From Lasiodiplodia sp. COLG20 (taxonomy: Eukaryota; Ascomycota; Dothideomycetes; Botryosphaeriales; Botryosphaeriaceae), in NCBI GenBank assembly GCA_009801085.1, contig VNWV01000017.1, forward strand, positions 248,001 to 312,000: 64,000 bases of DNA, given 5' to 3'. Numbering within the stretch: position 1 is the first letter of the stretch; every line of letters starts with the position of its first letter. Made by a program: the position numbers and the translations under genes. The notes beneath the pieces were generated by a model. The model was not told the DNA's origin. It ran no database searches and saw only the letters and a program-made list of their open reading frames with translations. Shown here piece by piece: positions 1 through 11,621 of this stretch.

Positions 1-633
1 GGCTTTAGCCGCGAAGTACTAGTGTCAGGGTTCTAACAAGCCACACGCCATGAGTCGTCAGCCAGTAGGGAAAGCATCAACAGTGCCCGAGAAGTATTTT
101 TGAGAATAGACTGCGTGGCTGGCTTGATAAAAAGAAATGCGATGTGTTCAAATTGTTGGAGCAGACTATAATCGTTTTACTCTCATTCCAAATTTCCATT
201 TCACAACCAATGCTATGGCAAATTAATGAAATCTCTAATGCAGTAAAAATCATTGGAAATATATCAGATAGCGGAATATCGAAAACATATTGCAAAGTTC
301 AGGAACGATTTTGCTTAAAGAGTATCAGATATGTTTGTGCAGCTTAGCTTAGCTGTTTAGTCAGAGTAGCATGAGCTTGTTTCGAAGTACTCTCGCTCAC
401 CACTCTTTGATACCAATCATACAATGGTTGGCACCTACAAACTGCCCTACGAGGTCTATACATGATGAGCCAATGAAAATCAATTCCTGTACACAACTTC
501 GCTTATTGGCCTACGTTCATGACGGATACGTGTTATTTACTAACCCAAAGAGACGCTCTTATAGTACAACACTTGAAGTTCTTGATCTACTCATGATGTG
601 TTTGTGACATCGTTCGTCGACCCTAAGGTGAAG
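1..633. other. Intergenic region, nothing recognised
   Basis: This AT-rich stretch lies downstream of the HET-domain gene. Open frames are all short and have no recognisable protein character. I see no tRNA-like arms and no long repeat. Confidence 0.5.
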
Positions 634-3025
634 CTACATAAGTTCGATCTCTATCTCCGGCCAGGGGTCCCGTCGAACCAACTCCAAAAGACTCGGGAGG
701 ATAAGCTCATTTCTTGTTGGCTCATACTTATTTCTATCCAGATGATCACTGAGACTACGCTTCCGAGCGCCGCTATACAGCTCTCTGTTTTTCCAAGACT
801 CGATCTCAGCCCTTAGCTTATCATCCCCATCTTTGACTGGAAGGACGCCTCTCTGCGACAGTGAGGCAACGCGGCGATAGCGCTTTAGTGGTTTTGAAAT
901 GATCGAAGGATCGCTAGGCTTTTGCGGCTGTGGTATGCGCTCTAGTATAAGGTAGAAAGCCTCCTCATAGTATAAAGGTGCAACTTCCCACGAAAGCACC
1001 TGAATGATGGCATATTGCTGCTTGTCCTTGGATGATAGGGATCTCTTTCGCTTCTTCTTCTTCCATTCCGATTTGGATTCCCATTGTAGAAACGACGTCC
1101 AGTCCCAAGAGATATGAAAAAGCTCCCGAAGTCGAGCTTCAAATCCTGTGGAAACATTGTATGACTCCTCGGACAAGAACTTTTGGATGTTCCAGTCCTC
1201 GGAGATTCTGAAAAGTGGGGCTCTCAGCCGGAGAGGAAGCGGTCTGGTTGGTATGAATCTTTCCTGGTGGTCGGCCAAGTCTGGTGTGATAACATTGAGG
1301 ATGTGGCTTGTTGGTGCGGATTTCATGAACTCTAAGAAGCTCTGATGACGACTGTAGAGGACACTAGCCCAGCTCCAGGACGGAACGCATGGCTCTCCTT
1401 CGGGTCTGGCCAATACTTGCTTCGGATTCTTAGACCAGGGATCTTCTTCCTCTTTCTTCCAGAAAAAGCCAAAGGCCCAGTCGTCGCTCCACAATCCTGC
1501 CCAGTATTCAGGAGAATTCGTAGTCTGCGTTCTGGAATAAACGCTTTCCTTTATTATCGCAGATCTCAACAAGCGTAATTTCAGTTCAGTAGTTTTTGCA
1601 ATGTTCGCCACGATCTCTAGCTTATCGGACTCATACTTGAAACTGCGGTTGTTCAGTTCATTTGGTATGGCGTAGAACTGATGCGTGATCGAATCCTGGA
1701 GCTTTTTGGGTGATATCACTAACCCGTCCAGAACATTAGATCGCATGAATGCACGCCAAAAGTGCGAAACCTGTTCGAAGTTGTCGTTCAGAGCTGTGGT
1801 CGAGGCCATTGCATCAAGTATGCGAGTCCGCTCGTTCTCCTGGTTTATCCAGCCGTCAGTTCCCTTCTTGGCGTGTGTTAAGCAGAACCAGCCCATCTGA
1901 GAGTTGGTGTAGACGATGCCTCGTGGAGCCGATATGTATTCCTGCAACGTCCATCCACGTGAATTCCAAGGATATCCGAGTCCATAACGTTCTTCCTCAT
2001 TAGGAACCTCTCCTCGAACACTGAAAGTCTTCGTCGTGGTCCCATCCTCTCGAACAGAAATGGAACACGTCCAGGGAGGGTGACTACGGGAAAAGATTCC
2101 GTCGTCTGCAGACAGCCCGTTGGTAGCGAACAGCGTGACTGTGGCGTCGCTGTATACAATATCCATACGGGCCTTCTCTCGGTTAAGATCCTCCTTGCTG
2201 TCTTGGACGATGCAAAGAACATCTACCCAGAGATAGTCGAATCCCAGCTTCCGAGTGATACTTATGGCATCCTGAATGGTTTTCGGAACTGTGGACACAC
2301 TGATGCCATTCTCAAACTCTGATAGCGAGTCAGCTCTAAGCTTTACCTGCTTTGCCTCGCCCCAGCAGTAGCTCAGAGCGACGTAGTTCCTAGACCTTCC
2401 TTGAGTCTTCTGCAAGAAGACAGATGATTCGGATTTGACTTTGAAGGCTCTTGTTGGCAGGCATTTCTCTTGTCCTGAGATCTCCTTGCATGCTGCGTGG
2501 TCCTTTAGATACTCAGAAATCCATTGTTTTGCACGATTGATGTGAATCGAATCACAAAAATTCGTCTCTTTTGTTTCAAGAACAGCTTTGTTCTCCGTGG
2601 AATCTTTGATATGTTAACGTTAAGGCATAAGTCACACATTTTCCGCAGACTGAGATGGTACCTTGCGGGGAAAGTAATACTCTCGCAAACCAGTTCTGCC
2701 GTCTGCTTTCGGAAGATAGGACATCTGTCGGTTCGTATTTGTACAACCCACTAACCATTGGTAAGATATCGAAAGGTTCGCCTGGGCGGCGGAATTTCGC
2801 CAGTAAGTGGTCGACCGCGGAGTCTTTTGGTCTGCTCTCAGAAAATGAATTCAACGAGAAGGAATCCGTCGGTCTGGTGTTGTGCATTCCACTATTCCCT
2901 GATTCTTCCCGGGTAAATGGGTCCAACAAGAAGATTTCCAACGTTTTGGAGTTTTCCAATGAAAAAATCTTAGTGTGGAGAGAGTGATTCTCGTTTCCCT
3001 CGCCTTTTTTCCGGCAGCACCACAT
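634..3025 (-). CDS. HET-domain (heterokaryon incompatibility) protein
   Basis: Proposed exons are 3025-2662 and 2603-634 (777 aa). The 58 nt intron has a GTACCA donor, a GTTAAC branch site and a CAAAG acceptor, and it joins the frames in phase. Upstream of residue 185 the protein reads INRAKQWISEYL and then LPTRAF, the usual HET lead-in. HET blocks follow: YVALSYCWG (about 195-203), a WVDVLCIVQD block near 245 and RGWTLQEY near 335. The C-terminal half is variable, with a basic Lys/Arg patch. HET proteins act in non-self recognition and regulated cell death of fused or challenged hyphae; the domain is often linked to TIR-like folds. The first ATG gives a Cys-containing start (MWCCRKK), but the first exon is weakly conserved in character, so the true start is uncertain. 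No NACHT or WD partner domain is visible. Confidence 0.8.
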
Positions 3026-6000
3026 GAAGACCTTGCAAAGTCTGCAGCCATTTGGCTGGGTTGCACATTATTCCAGCTCTGTGAAACCACGATGATGCCC
3101 TTCGTAGTCCAGCCCGTCGTCTATAGTGCTAGGGTTCACTGAGCGTAGTATACCGGATCGACGATACGGTTTTGGACGAGATCTGGAGAATGGCCCATTG
3201 AAACGGATTCGCTGACACGGTTCGCAGAGATCCATGGCTGGATGAGGGTTGGAATTGGAAAGATGAAAAGTATAGTGCAATTCACGATTCAAGAATCCCA
3301 CTCGGCGCGATTAAGTAGTTGCCAGCGTGGCATTGCCGCTCAGCTTTGCCACGTGCACACCATGTAGCTGCCTGGGATCTGCGAAAAGGCTGTGCCAGGC
3401 TTCTACGACTTGAATTCCAAAGTCCCAAATCGAAGATGCGAGGGGGCTGGTACCGGAGGGTGTAGAGGAGGGGGTAGGCCGGGTGGGGGTCGGGGAGAGG
3501 TCTCGTGTTGCCGACATTGAGACGTTCTTGTGAGTGGCAGGGCGAAAGACAGCGACAGGTGACAGGTGGGGACATGTTCATTACTGGCATTCTATTGGTT
3601 GGTATTTCGCGAGAAGATAGCAGTGCTCGCTAATGTCCATCTTTATTCATCATCTACTTAGTTCTCAATTTCACGCCCACTTCGGGCTGACCTCTTCTTA
3701 TTGCAAGGCATGGACATAGACAATTCGTTCCATGATTCATGTCGAACTTGTGCACTGACAAGACAAAGAGTGGGAGCACTGCAGCCTCGAAGATTACAAG
3801 CCGCATCATCCGCCGACTCCGGAGGGTCAAGCAGGAGCCAAGAAACAACAGGCACATGCTTGAAGACTAGCCACACACAGCTCATACACACCCGCGCGCG
3901 CCCAAAGCCCCTTCGAAGCCGTCAAAAGCATCAGACAAGCCTCGTCGGGGCCATCAGCGACGCGCAGATCACATGATCGGCATCATCACTCTTCGGAGAA
4001 AACTCCGCGATAGCTCAAAAGTCATGCACACCGCACCTCCATAGACGAATCGCGAAAGAGAAAAAAAAAAAAAAATCAAGCACCCACAAAATACTTCTTC
4101 TTGACACGTGTTGCACAATGAGGCAAAAGGCGAAGATGCAGACACAGGGCGCGCGCGCGTGCGGCGGATCATCACGAAAAGTTCAGCCCCAGCTCGAGCC
4201 AGGTGGTGGCGACCGGTCAAGTCTCTATGCTGTGCTGTGCTTGCTGCAATTGTTCTGTAAGCGCGGGGCGGGGACAATGGCTGACTTACTGGCAGAGGAT
4301 TCATGCAGAAGCGCTGCGGACGGTTTGGCGCGGATGGTTGTTGGATTGGGAGGCGCAGCACTGCAGGAAGTTTGACCGGTCGAAGACGTGTCCTTCTACG
4401 GCGAATGTTGATCGTCCCTTTGGCCGCTCGGCGTAGTGTGCGATGACTGTTTTTCTTTTTTCTCTGCGGAAGAGCGAGCGCTTGGGCAGAAGTGACGCCG
4501 AGATGGAGAGCGGTGAAAGCGTGAAACCAAGCCGTCGAGGTGGTGTCGTAATCAGCGGAGAGACGGTCGGTGTTGAGGTGTGTCGACGCGGTTGGTCGAA
4601 AAGGGGGAGGCACACCGCAACTGCGCAGCGAGAGAAGTGTTAGTAGGTTTATTTTTGTTTTTCGGCGAGCGGTTGGGCAGCTGTGCATCGTGGGAAGTAG
4701 CAGCAGAAAAGGAACGTACCAATAAGTTGAGACGAGAGTGGGGCGCGTTTCAAGCGGAAGAGACCCGCGGGGGACGCGCGTGCGAAGATCCGTGAAGGGT
4801 CCGTCCGTTCTTCGTCCCTGTGCTGATGACTCTTCGCCACCAGGGAGCAGTGGTGAAGAAAGTCAGGGGGACAAAGAGCGGTATGTGCTGCCCGACAAAC
4901 GAGCGACGTCGAAAAAAGCAAAACGCGATAATGCAGCAGCGCGTGCCAGATCTCGTGCGACGTGGGATCTCTGAGACAACAAGTCATCATCAGTGGTCGG
5001 GGTGATGTCACCTCTTCCAGACGTGAGATCTTTGTCCCTTCACACCCATTCTCAGATCATGCTGCATTAGCGCCAGAGCGTCCCTCCGGCATGGGGGCCG
5101 AGGGTAGTGTGCTGCAGGAACACGTTTCCTCGTCGAGGGGTCTTCCCTGATTCGAGGCAGCGCTTTGCTTTGCCCATCGGCCCGAACCGAAACAAAATCG
5201 AAGCGTCGACGAATGCGACGAAGGCGTCGCGAAGCACACTGGAAAAATCCGCGACGTTTGAACAATCCCCGGGTTGCACGTCTCGTGGGCGCGTCCATGT
5301 GCAGCGTCCCTGATTGGCAGGCGGCGCTCGGGTTCCCGTCGTGTAGGCGCCGCCAGGTGGACACAATCCCCGAAATGCTCCGACTGCGTGTGCCAACGCT
5401 GGCCCCGAGCGTCTCGCTTGCTTTGCTGTATCAGGTAAGGAGCCGACGGACAACGCATCAAGCTAGAGACGAAACTGCCATGTGCCGAACTGAATGTAGA
5501 AGTGTCCCTGGAGCCGTGTGTCTGTTTGATCGGAGGCGATCCGACAGTGTTTCCAAAAGACGCTGTGACTCACGTTTCCCCTGGACGATGATCTGCAGTT
5601 TGAGGCCTGAGGTGAGCAATCTGGAATTGCAGAGAAGCTGTAAGTTGCAGAGATGGTTAGAGGCTGCACAGAGCAGTGTGCGTCTCACAAAGAGCGGAGA
5701 TGCAGATGAGGTTTCATTCTGTAGAACTAGTTCTGCTGAACCAAAAGAAATATGGAGCTGGCCGTAGATAGGAAATCCAAAAATTCCTGAAAAGCAATCT
5801 GAGGATGTCCAAAAGTGGTATCATAGCTGTCGAAATTGTCATGAGGACCGAGACGTTGTACATCAATCGGTCGTTGTAGCGAGTGGTGGAAGACTAGCTG
5901 TTACGCCTGTCTTTCCTGGAGACGTTTCGTAGGTTTCGCGCTGGAGGAATCCAGGCACCTGGTCGTGATAGTCGTAACGTCGTAGACGCTCTGTCGAGGC

Positions 6001-6204
6001 CTTGTTCATCCGCATCGGGTCTCATCGAGCTGAATTCGCCGAATTACCGACTCCGATTGCCGACGACAGTAAAGGAGATGAGATCTTGCGTCTCGGAATT
6101 AACTCCAATCAGGGGTCGCGTCGGCTGCGGCGATGGCCGTCGTCATTACAAGGCACCGGGCCTTGAAGGGAGGAGGAAGTGCATGAATATTCTCCGGGAA
6201 TTAT
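3026..6204. other. Gene-poor interval of 3.2 kb
   Basis: No convincing gene is seen. Open frames of 100-240 codons occur on both strands, but they are Arg/Pro/Ser-rich in every frame, lack any family motif and overlap one another, which is typical of chance frames in GC-rich DNA. A run of 16 A lies near 4060-4075, followed by an alternating GC patch (gcgcgcgcgtgcg) near 4150. An untranslated RNA or long UTR of a neighbour cannot be excluded. Confidence 0.4.
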
Positions 6205-7047
6205 TCAGCGGAAGCGACGGGTAGGGCGGGGGACAGGGGTGCGCTGCAGGTAGATGGCCTCGTCCTCCTCGGCAACGACCTGGAAGGTGATGTCGCCATT
6301 CTTGCTGCTCTTGCCCGTCATGGGGCGCGAGTTGATGGTGCCGGCGCAAGAAGAGCCGGACATGGACGAGACGGTCGAGCCCGGGCGGTGGGGGCCGCTC
6401 CTCTTGCTGCGCAGCTTGTAGACATCAAAGTCACCAAGCGTGCACGAGTCAGGGCGGTTGGAGTTGCATTCGAAGGCGGCCTCGCTGAGGTCCGTCATGA
6501 CAGTCGAAGCCGAGGAGTCAACCGACCACGAGGTGGCGTAGGTAGCGTTGGAAGAAGAGGAGCTGGGGCGCTCCGACCAAAGAGAAGAGGCGGAGCCCTT
6601 GGAGGAGAGGGTGGCGGTGCTCTTGGTGGAAGGAGCAGTGCTCTTGAAAGACGAGACGGAGCTCTTCGCAGAAGGAGCAGTGGCCGTCGACTTGGAAGAG
6701 ACGGAGAGGTGCTTGGACGAGGCGGCCTTGGGGGAGCCGTGGTAGCGGGAGTGCTCCTTGGCCTTGCCGTAGAGGTTCTCCTCTTCGGCAATGCGCCTAA
6801 GCTCATGCTCGTCGTAGTGGTCGGGAGGGAAACGCAGGGTAGCCATGACCTGGGTGGTGGCAGAGGCGAAGGGTTTCGTCCACTGGCGCTCGTCCCATTG
6901 GTGTTCTGAGAAGCTGGGCTTGCGTTCTGCAGGTCTGGAAGAGGTTGTTTTGGTGGCTGCAGGTCTGGAAGGGGAGGCCTTGGTGGCAACTGCAGGCTTA
7001 TGCATGGTGCCGGTGGACTGGGGTTTCGAACGGAGTTTGGAAAACAT
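6205..7047 (-). CDS. Ser/Thr/Ala-rich low-complexity hypothetical protein
   Basis: This is a single-exon frame of 280 aa. I chose the ATG at 7047 because it has a textbook context (GCGCCACCATG) and the protein starts MFSKLRSKP; an in-frame start further upstream is possible but weaker. The N-terminal 45 residues are basic and contain Ala-Thr-Lys-Pro repeats. A short charged, ordered-looking block follows (RFPPDHYDEHELRRIAEEENLY, described here by its start F-P-P-D-H and end E-N-L-Y). Then come more than 100 residues of KST/KSS/SSS repeats that should be disordered, and a compact C-terminal segment ending in RPTRRFR. There is no membrane segment or signal peptide. I do not recognise a family. 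The repeat pattern would suit a phosphorylated scaffold or regulatory protein, but that is speculation. Confidence 0.65.
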   Translation of the reverse strand: MFSKLRSKPQSTGTMHKPAVATKASPSRPAATKTTSSRPAERKPSFSEHQWDERQWTKPFASATTQVMATLRFPPDHYDEHELRRIAEEENLYGKAKEHSRYHGSPKAASSKHLSVSSKSTATAPSAKSSVSSFKSTAPSTKSTATLSSKGSASSLWSERPSSSSSNATYATSWSVDSSASTVMTDLSEAAFECNSNRPDSCTLGDFDVYKLRSKRSGPHRPGSTVSSMSGSSCAGTINSRPMTGKSSKNGDITFQVVAEEDEAIYLQRTPVPRPTRRFR

Positions 7048-9306
7048 GGTGGCGCAAAGTGAGTCTGGAGAGGAAACTTGGGCTTCGGGCCATGGTGATT
7101 TATCTTCAGAGAATGGTGTCTTTGTCAGAACTCGTGATGTCCGTCTTGAGAACGCGGTGAAAGTCGCAAGTGCGCTTCTCCCCACTGCCGAGCACAGACG
7201 TTGGCGAACTTCACCGCTACCTTCAGCAGCTCCGCGAGTTGGCCGGGGCGCTATCGATAGGACGCCGGCTGTTTCGGGCAGCCTGTCGCGCGCTACGCCG
7301 CCAAAAGTTGTCGTCCTGGCGCGACGCTGCCTCCCATTGCACGTGACTTGGGCTTCCCTGTTCTGACGTGTCAGGATAATGCCTCCAGCAGCCGGCCATC
7401 AGCTGATGAGTCAGTCTGCGACCTGCGCCCGTTTCGGCAGCGTCAAGCTGGGTGTTGCCGCGGGTTAGGTGCCAGCGCAACGCAGGGTCGTCATGTCGTC
7501 GCAACACTGGCTGCCCCATCGCATTCCAACCTCCGATTCATTGGCGCATTGCGGCGCAGTCGACTGTTGAGGATGTGACCGACCACGTAGCAGCGCTGCG
7601 CTGGAGTCGGTTGTGCAGCGAGCCGCCGGACATGTTTCCCACACACCCTCACAGCCTCCTCGCCTGTCGCCAATGAGTCCTGCTGCACTGGCTTCGCACG
7701 TGAGCGGATCAACCATTGTCCGAGATTCTGCGGCTGTCGCGCAGAACCCGGAGCGCTTGCGGCGCTTTCGCATGTTATCAAATTGCATTTGTTGCTACGA
7801 GCCGCGATCCGGTGCATCACATAATCTCCGCCCCACTCCCTGCTCTTCCGCAAGCGCTCGGCGGCAGTGTCCGCTCTAGCCGCTGCCGCCGCTGCTCTTC
7901 TCCCGCCGAGCTTGTCGCGACGTGATGACTATTCCCGGTCTCGAACCACGCGCTATACTCTTCCCAGTCAGGCTCCGCTGAGGTGTTGCGCTCTCCTTCA
8001 TGCCCGAGCCTGCCTTCCGCATTATCCGAGTTTCCCCTTCACCACCAGCCATCCAAGCTGGCTCACGCGCCAACGCTCGCTTGCAACGCGGCCCCCTCCT
8101 GAACTCAACGCTAATCTCGGCCTCACGATGAGTTGGCTCAGCCATTCCAAGGCACTTAGCGAACGCAGATGCAACTCAACAAGTCGGCGGCTGGAGCGGA
8201 CCTGTCCATGAAGCTGCCGTTCTCTCCAGCAATTGCACCTGACGATCGTCTATCTACTGCCATAATACGGACGCCCCTGCAACCACGTGCTCTCCACACT
8301 ATTGTATAGCTATCTCTACTATTTACCATCACTACTCTTTTAGTGATTGCTCTCGTGCCATACGGAGTACTGGCCCACCAACAACAATGCTGCGGGGGCC
8401 GAAGGCCAGTGCACAAAGCCCCCTCACGAGAATTGCGGGCTTCCCAAAGCGGTTGCGGGGAGCTCCCGGTCAACGTCATACGCTACGGATCCAGCAGGCG
8501 CTCCACTTGAGCTGTTGAGGTAGCATCGGGTAGCTCTTTTCATCAAACACCCTGATGGCTGTTTCCGGCTCGACTCCACCGCGGCATCTTCCCACGACGA
8601 TAGCGCACTAAGCACCGGGAAAAGCGCCGACACGCGCCAAGCTCTCTGTTGTCCCGGCACCGTCCGATTCCAACATGTTCCGATCCGGCTTACGCGCCCG
8701 CGCTGTCCTTCTTTCTTTCGACGTCCTTCCAGAAAGAGGATGGAATCCCTCGCGAACGGTGGTAGCCTCGTTTCTCCGTCGTTTCGAACACCAGCCTCCC
8801 CCTTCGCCTTGGTCAGGCGAGCACCAACTGTCTTCGTTCCTCAACCAAACGATCGTGTTCGCGTCACCCATCTGTCAACGCCCGAACACATCCATCGCGC
8901 CTTGGATCGGCTTCGAGTTCTCTGCCGTGTGCACGCGAAAGAAGAGTTGGGCTCTTGGCTCGCTTTGTTGACATCGACGATAGCCGCCGCAAAGCATACC
9001 GTTGTTTCCTTTCGTGCGTAGTCTCGCTAGCACTGATCTCTGAAGCAGGACGCGTCAGGGCAGCAACATGCAACATAGGCGCGAAGCAGATAACGTGTTC
9101 GAGGCGATGCGATCGATGCAGCATGCGCGTACGCCAAAGTTCAAACTAACAAAGGAACCAAAATCGAAAGAAAACACCCCCAGATATCCAACAATTTTGA
9201 CGGTTACTGTTCATAGCAAATGCAAACCCCGTAGTCATCAGAGCAACACCCAAAGTCATTTCATTTTCCTTGATACTCATTCACCTTTCCTCTGTCAGCA
9301 CATCAC
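7048..9306. other. Gene-poor upstream region of 2.3 kb
   Basis: This lies between the start of the Ser-rich gene and the stop of the permease, both on the minus strand, so it would hold the whole promoter of the former. It is GC-rich with pyrimidine-rich patches. Several 60-120 codon frames exist on both strands, but none shows motifs or plausible composition. No RNA gene was recognised. Confidence 0.4.
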
Positions 9307-11235
9307 TCATAGAGCGTATCTGAAGTGCGGGTTTTCTTTCTGTAGCAACAAGTCAGCACGCATGTTTCTTCGAACAAAACACCAACACTTACATCAGTCA
9401 AATCTGACAACCCCTGCTCAATACTCTCCCTGCCCGCATCACCGTCTGGTTGGCCGTATGCAAGATCACGCTGCAGCAACAATCGTCAGCACACATCCCC
9501 CAACACCAGTCCCTCACACAACTCACCTTCCGATTCTCCCTCCTGCAAACCACCCAATACACCACCAACACGCCCGCCTGCACCGCAAAGCACACAATCA
9601 TCGCCACGAAACCCGACCGATAATGCGGCGCCTCGTGGCTGAAAAACAGCTGCGGCCCGACAACATTACCAACACAGTACGCGACGAACAGCGCCGCCGT
9701 CACCGTCCCCTTCTTCGTCCTGCCAGCAACGTTCGCCTGGATCAACCCCAGACTGAGGACGTACGTCGCGCTGAACCCGGGCAGGAGGTAGTACCCGATC
9801 AGCCTTCCATACTTCCCCTTGCCCCCCTCTTCTCCTTCCTCCCCCTCAGGAATCGCATACATCAACACCGTCCCCACCAACGCCACCACTATGCCCCCCA
9901 ACATCAACCCCACCCTCGCTCCCCCCCTCTTCCCACCGCTAAACCTCCCGGCTATCCACCCACTCACCCACAACGCCACAATCTGCACCCCGCCGCTCGG
10001 CATGCCGAGCAGCGTCGTGCCGAGCGTGCTGAACCCGAACCCCTCGACGATCAGCGGCCCGAACGCCACGACGCCGCCGTTCGGGATGTTCGACGCCACG
10101 GTGAAGACGAACAGCAGCCAGCACTTGGCGTCGGTCAGCGCTTCGAGCGCTTGGTACGGCTTGTAGACGCGCGTGTCCAGGCCCGTGTTGTTGGAGGCGA
10201 GGCGCGCGACGGCGACGGCGCGTTCGCGGGGCGTGAGCCAGCGCGCGGCGGTCGGGTTGGGGGCCGCGAGGAGGGTGAAGAGGAGGGACCAGGCTACGGT
10301 TAGGGCGCCGAAGATTATGAAGGGGAACTGTGAGGAGGGTGGGTTAGTTGGTGGTTGGGTGGGAGGGAGGGGAGGGGAGGGGGAGAAGGGGAAGACGAAC
10401 CTTCCAGGCTGGCAGCGCGTTGTCGATGTAGCCGATGCCGTAGGCGACGGGCCCGCCGATGATTTGCGCCATGCCGTTCATCGAGAACCACATCGCCGTG
10501 CGGAGCGGCTGTTCGGACCTGGATTGGATGGACCCGTTAGCCCAAAGCTGTCATTGTTGCCGCCATCGCGAAAGAGCGCCGCACCGGTACCGCCAGTAAC
10601 TAACCTTTTGTAGAACATGGTTGTGAGAAGCACGAAGCAAGGACTGACTCCAGCCTCCAGCGCACCAAGGAAGAACCGAGTCGTCATCAAGCCGGCGAAG
10701 TCATCGGCGGCCGCCATGCACAGGAGGACGGTGCCCCAAAGACCACTGAAGGAGCGTCAGCCGATCGGAGAAAAACTCAACGTATACAACAGCGGATGAG
10801 CTTACATGATGACGCCGCAGACCCTAGTAATGTGCACCTTCTGGAAGAGGTAGTTCAGCGGGAACTCGGCGACGAGGTAGCCGATGTAGAAAATGGTCGT
10901 CAACCACGAGTACTGGCTGCCGTGCAGGCCGACGTCCTGGCGCATGCCCCACAGTGCCGAGTAGGAGATGCAGGACTTGTCAAGGAATTGGATGAGGTAG
11001 GTGACCATGAGCTGTTTTTCACCTGTGAGCAACTTCCGTGGCCTGACGGGGGATGGGATGGGATGAGATGGCTGACCAGAGGCATGAGGTGGAGGTCAAT
11101 CTTCCATCGCACTGCTCGATCCTCTTCTTCGGTGAAGTGTTCGACCTCGCCGATTTCCGCAACGACTGCGACGCCAATGTCGTCGGAGTGAGGTTTGCCA
11201 CCCATGTCTGAAGGCTTTTCAGTCTTGGTCTCCAT
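9307..11235 (-). CDS. MFS permease, allantoate permease (Dal5)-like anion:cation symporter
   Basis: Seven exons are proposed on the minus strand: 11235-11077, 11011-10806, 10745-10605, 10518-10401, 10327-9527, 9470-9393 and 9339-9307, giving 511 aa, the usual length for the family. The protein begins with a cytosolic acidic stretch and the R-x-x-R-x-I/W-K-I-D-x-x-L-M-P block that precedes TM1 in Dal5-type carriers. TM1 then carries YLIQFLDKSCISYSALWGM. Later segments include the TTRFFLGALEAGVSP block and the FSMNGMAQIIGGPVAYGIG segment. The last two small exons restore the hallmark tail DLTD-KENPHFRYAL. Family members import allantoate, ureidosuccinate, nicotinate, pantothenate, dipeptides and similar carboxylates at the plasma membrane. 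It is divergent from an M20 amidohydrolase, which suggests its substrate is an amide-bonded carboxylate; the exact substrate is inference. Confidence 0.9.
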
Positions 11236-11621
11236 TCTGGAGAGAGGGCCGGGCACCGCCTGGAACAGCAGTACAGGGACTAAGGGGATCTGTGGAGCAG
11301 GTTAATGCTCGGACAGGGAAGAAGAGAATGCAAAACTGTGGTTCTGGCTGCCCTGCATCGTGCCGGAGAGCGGTCTTTTCATACAGCACGACGGCGGTGC
11401 GGCCTTATCGCAGACATCCCGAGGAAAGTCTGGGGTGGAAGGTGGCTATTGGGCCGGGGCGACAGGGGTATCGGCTGCGGCCCGGCCGATGTCCCTGTAC
11501 TCAGTTACAACCCCATATGACAATCGCAAATTCACTCTGGCGTATAACAAGACGGCTACCCCGCATCTTCCAAGACTTTTTTTCGTCTTATCCAGACCTG
11601 CCGACGAGATCTTTCCCAAAA
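11236..11621. promoter_or_regulatory. Shared bidirectional promoter of permease and amidohydrolase
   Basis: This 386 bp interval separates two divergent start codons, the permease at 11235 on the minus strand and the amidohydrolase at 11622 on the plus strand. It holds the long palindrome listed separately, plus pyrimidine-rich tracts just before 11622. Its small size and single palindrome make coordinate control of both genes likely, though no expression evidence is available. Confidence 0.6.
11462..11498. promoter_or_regulatory. Palindromic candidate operator, CGG-N11-CCG
   Basis: The arms acaggggtatcggc and gccgatgtccctgt match at 12 of 14 positions as an inverted repeat around a 9 nt centre. 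They contain CGG (11472-11474) and CCG (11486-11488) separated by exactly 11 nt. A nested CGG-N1-CCG lies in the centre (11478-11484). CGG-N11-CCG is the site geometry known for Gal4-type Zn(II)2Cys6 dimers. The site is about 134 bp from the amidohydrolase start and 227 bp from the permease start. Confidence 0.55.

Noticed and set aside
3969..4688. 239-codon minus-strand open frame
   Set aside because: Arg/Pro/Ser-rich throughout, includes an F/S run from the poly-A tract on the other strand, overlaps equally long chance frames, and has no motif or intron logic.
5165..5767. 200-codon plus-strand open frame
   Set aside because: Arg-rich, no family features, and surrounded by overlapping frames of the same quality.
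7867..8211. 114-codon frame starting with an Ala run
   Set aside because: Low-complexity start, no motif, and continuing similar frames on both strands; not supportable as a gene.
9068..10303. 411-codon plus-strand frame opposite the permease
   Set aside because: It is the antisense of well-supported permease exons; its His/Pro/Arg-rich composition is the usual shadow of GC-rich coding DNA.
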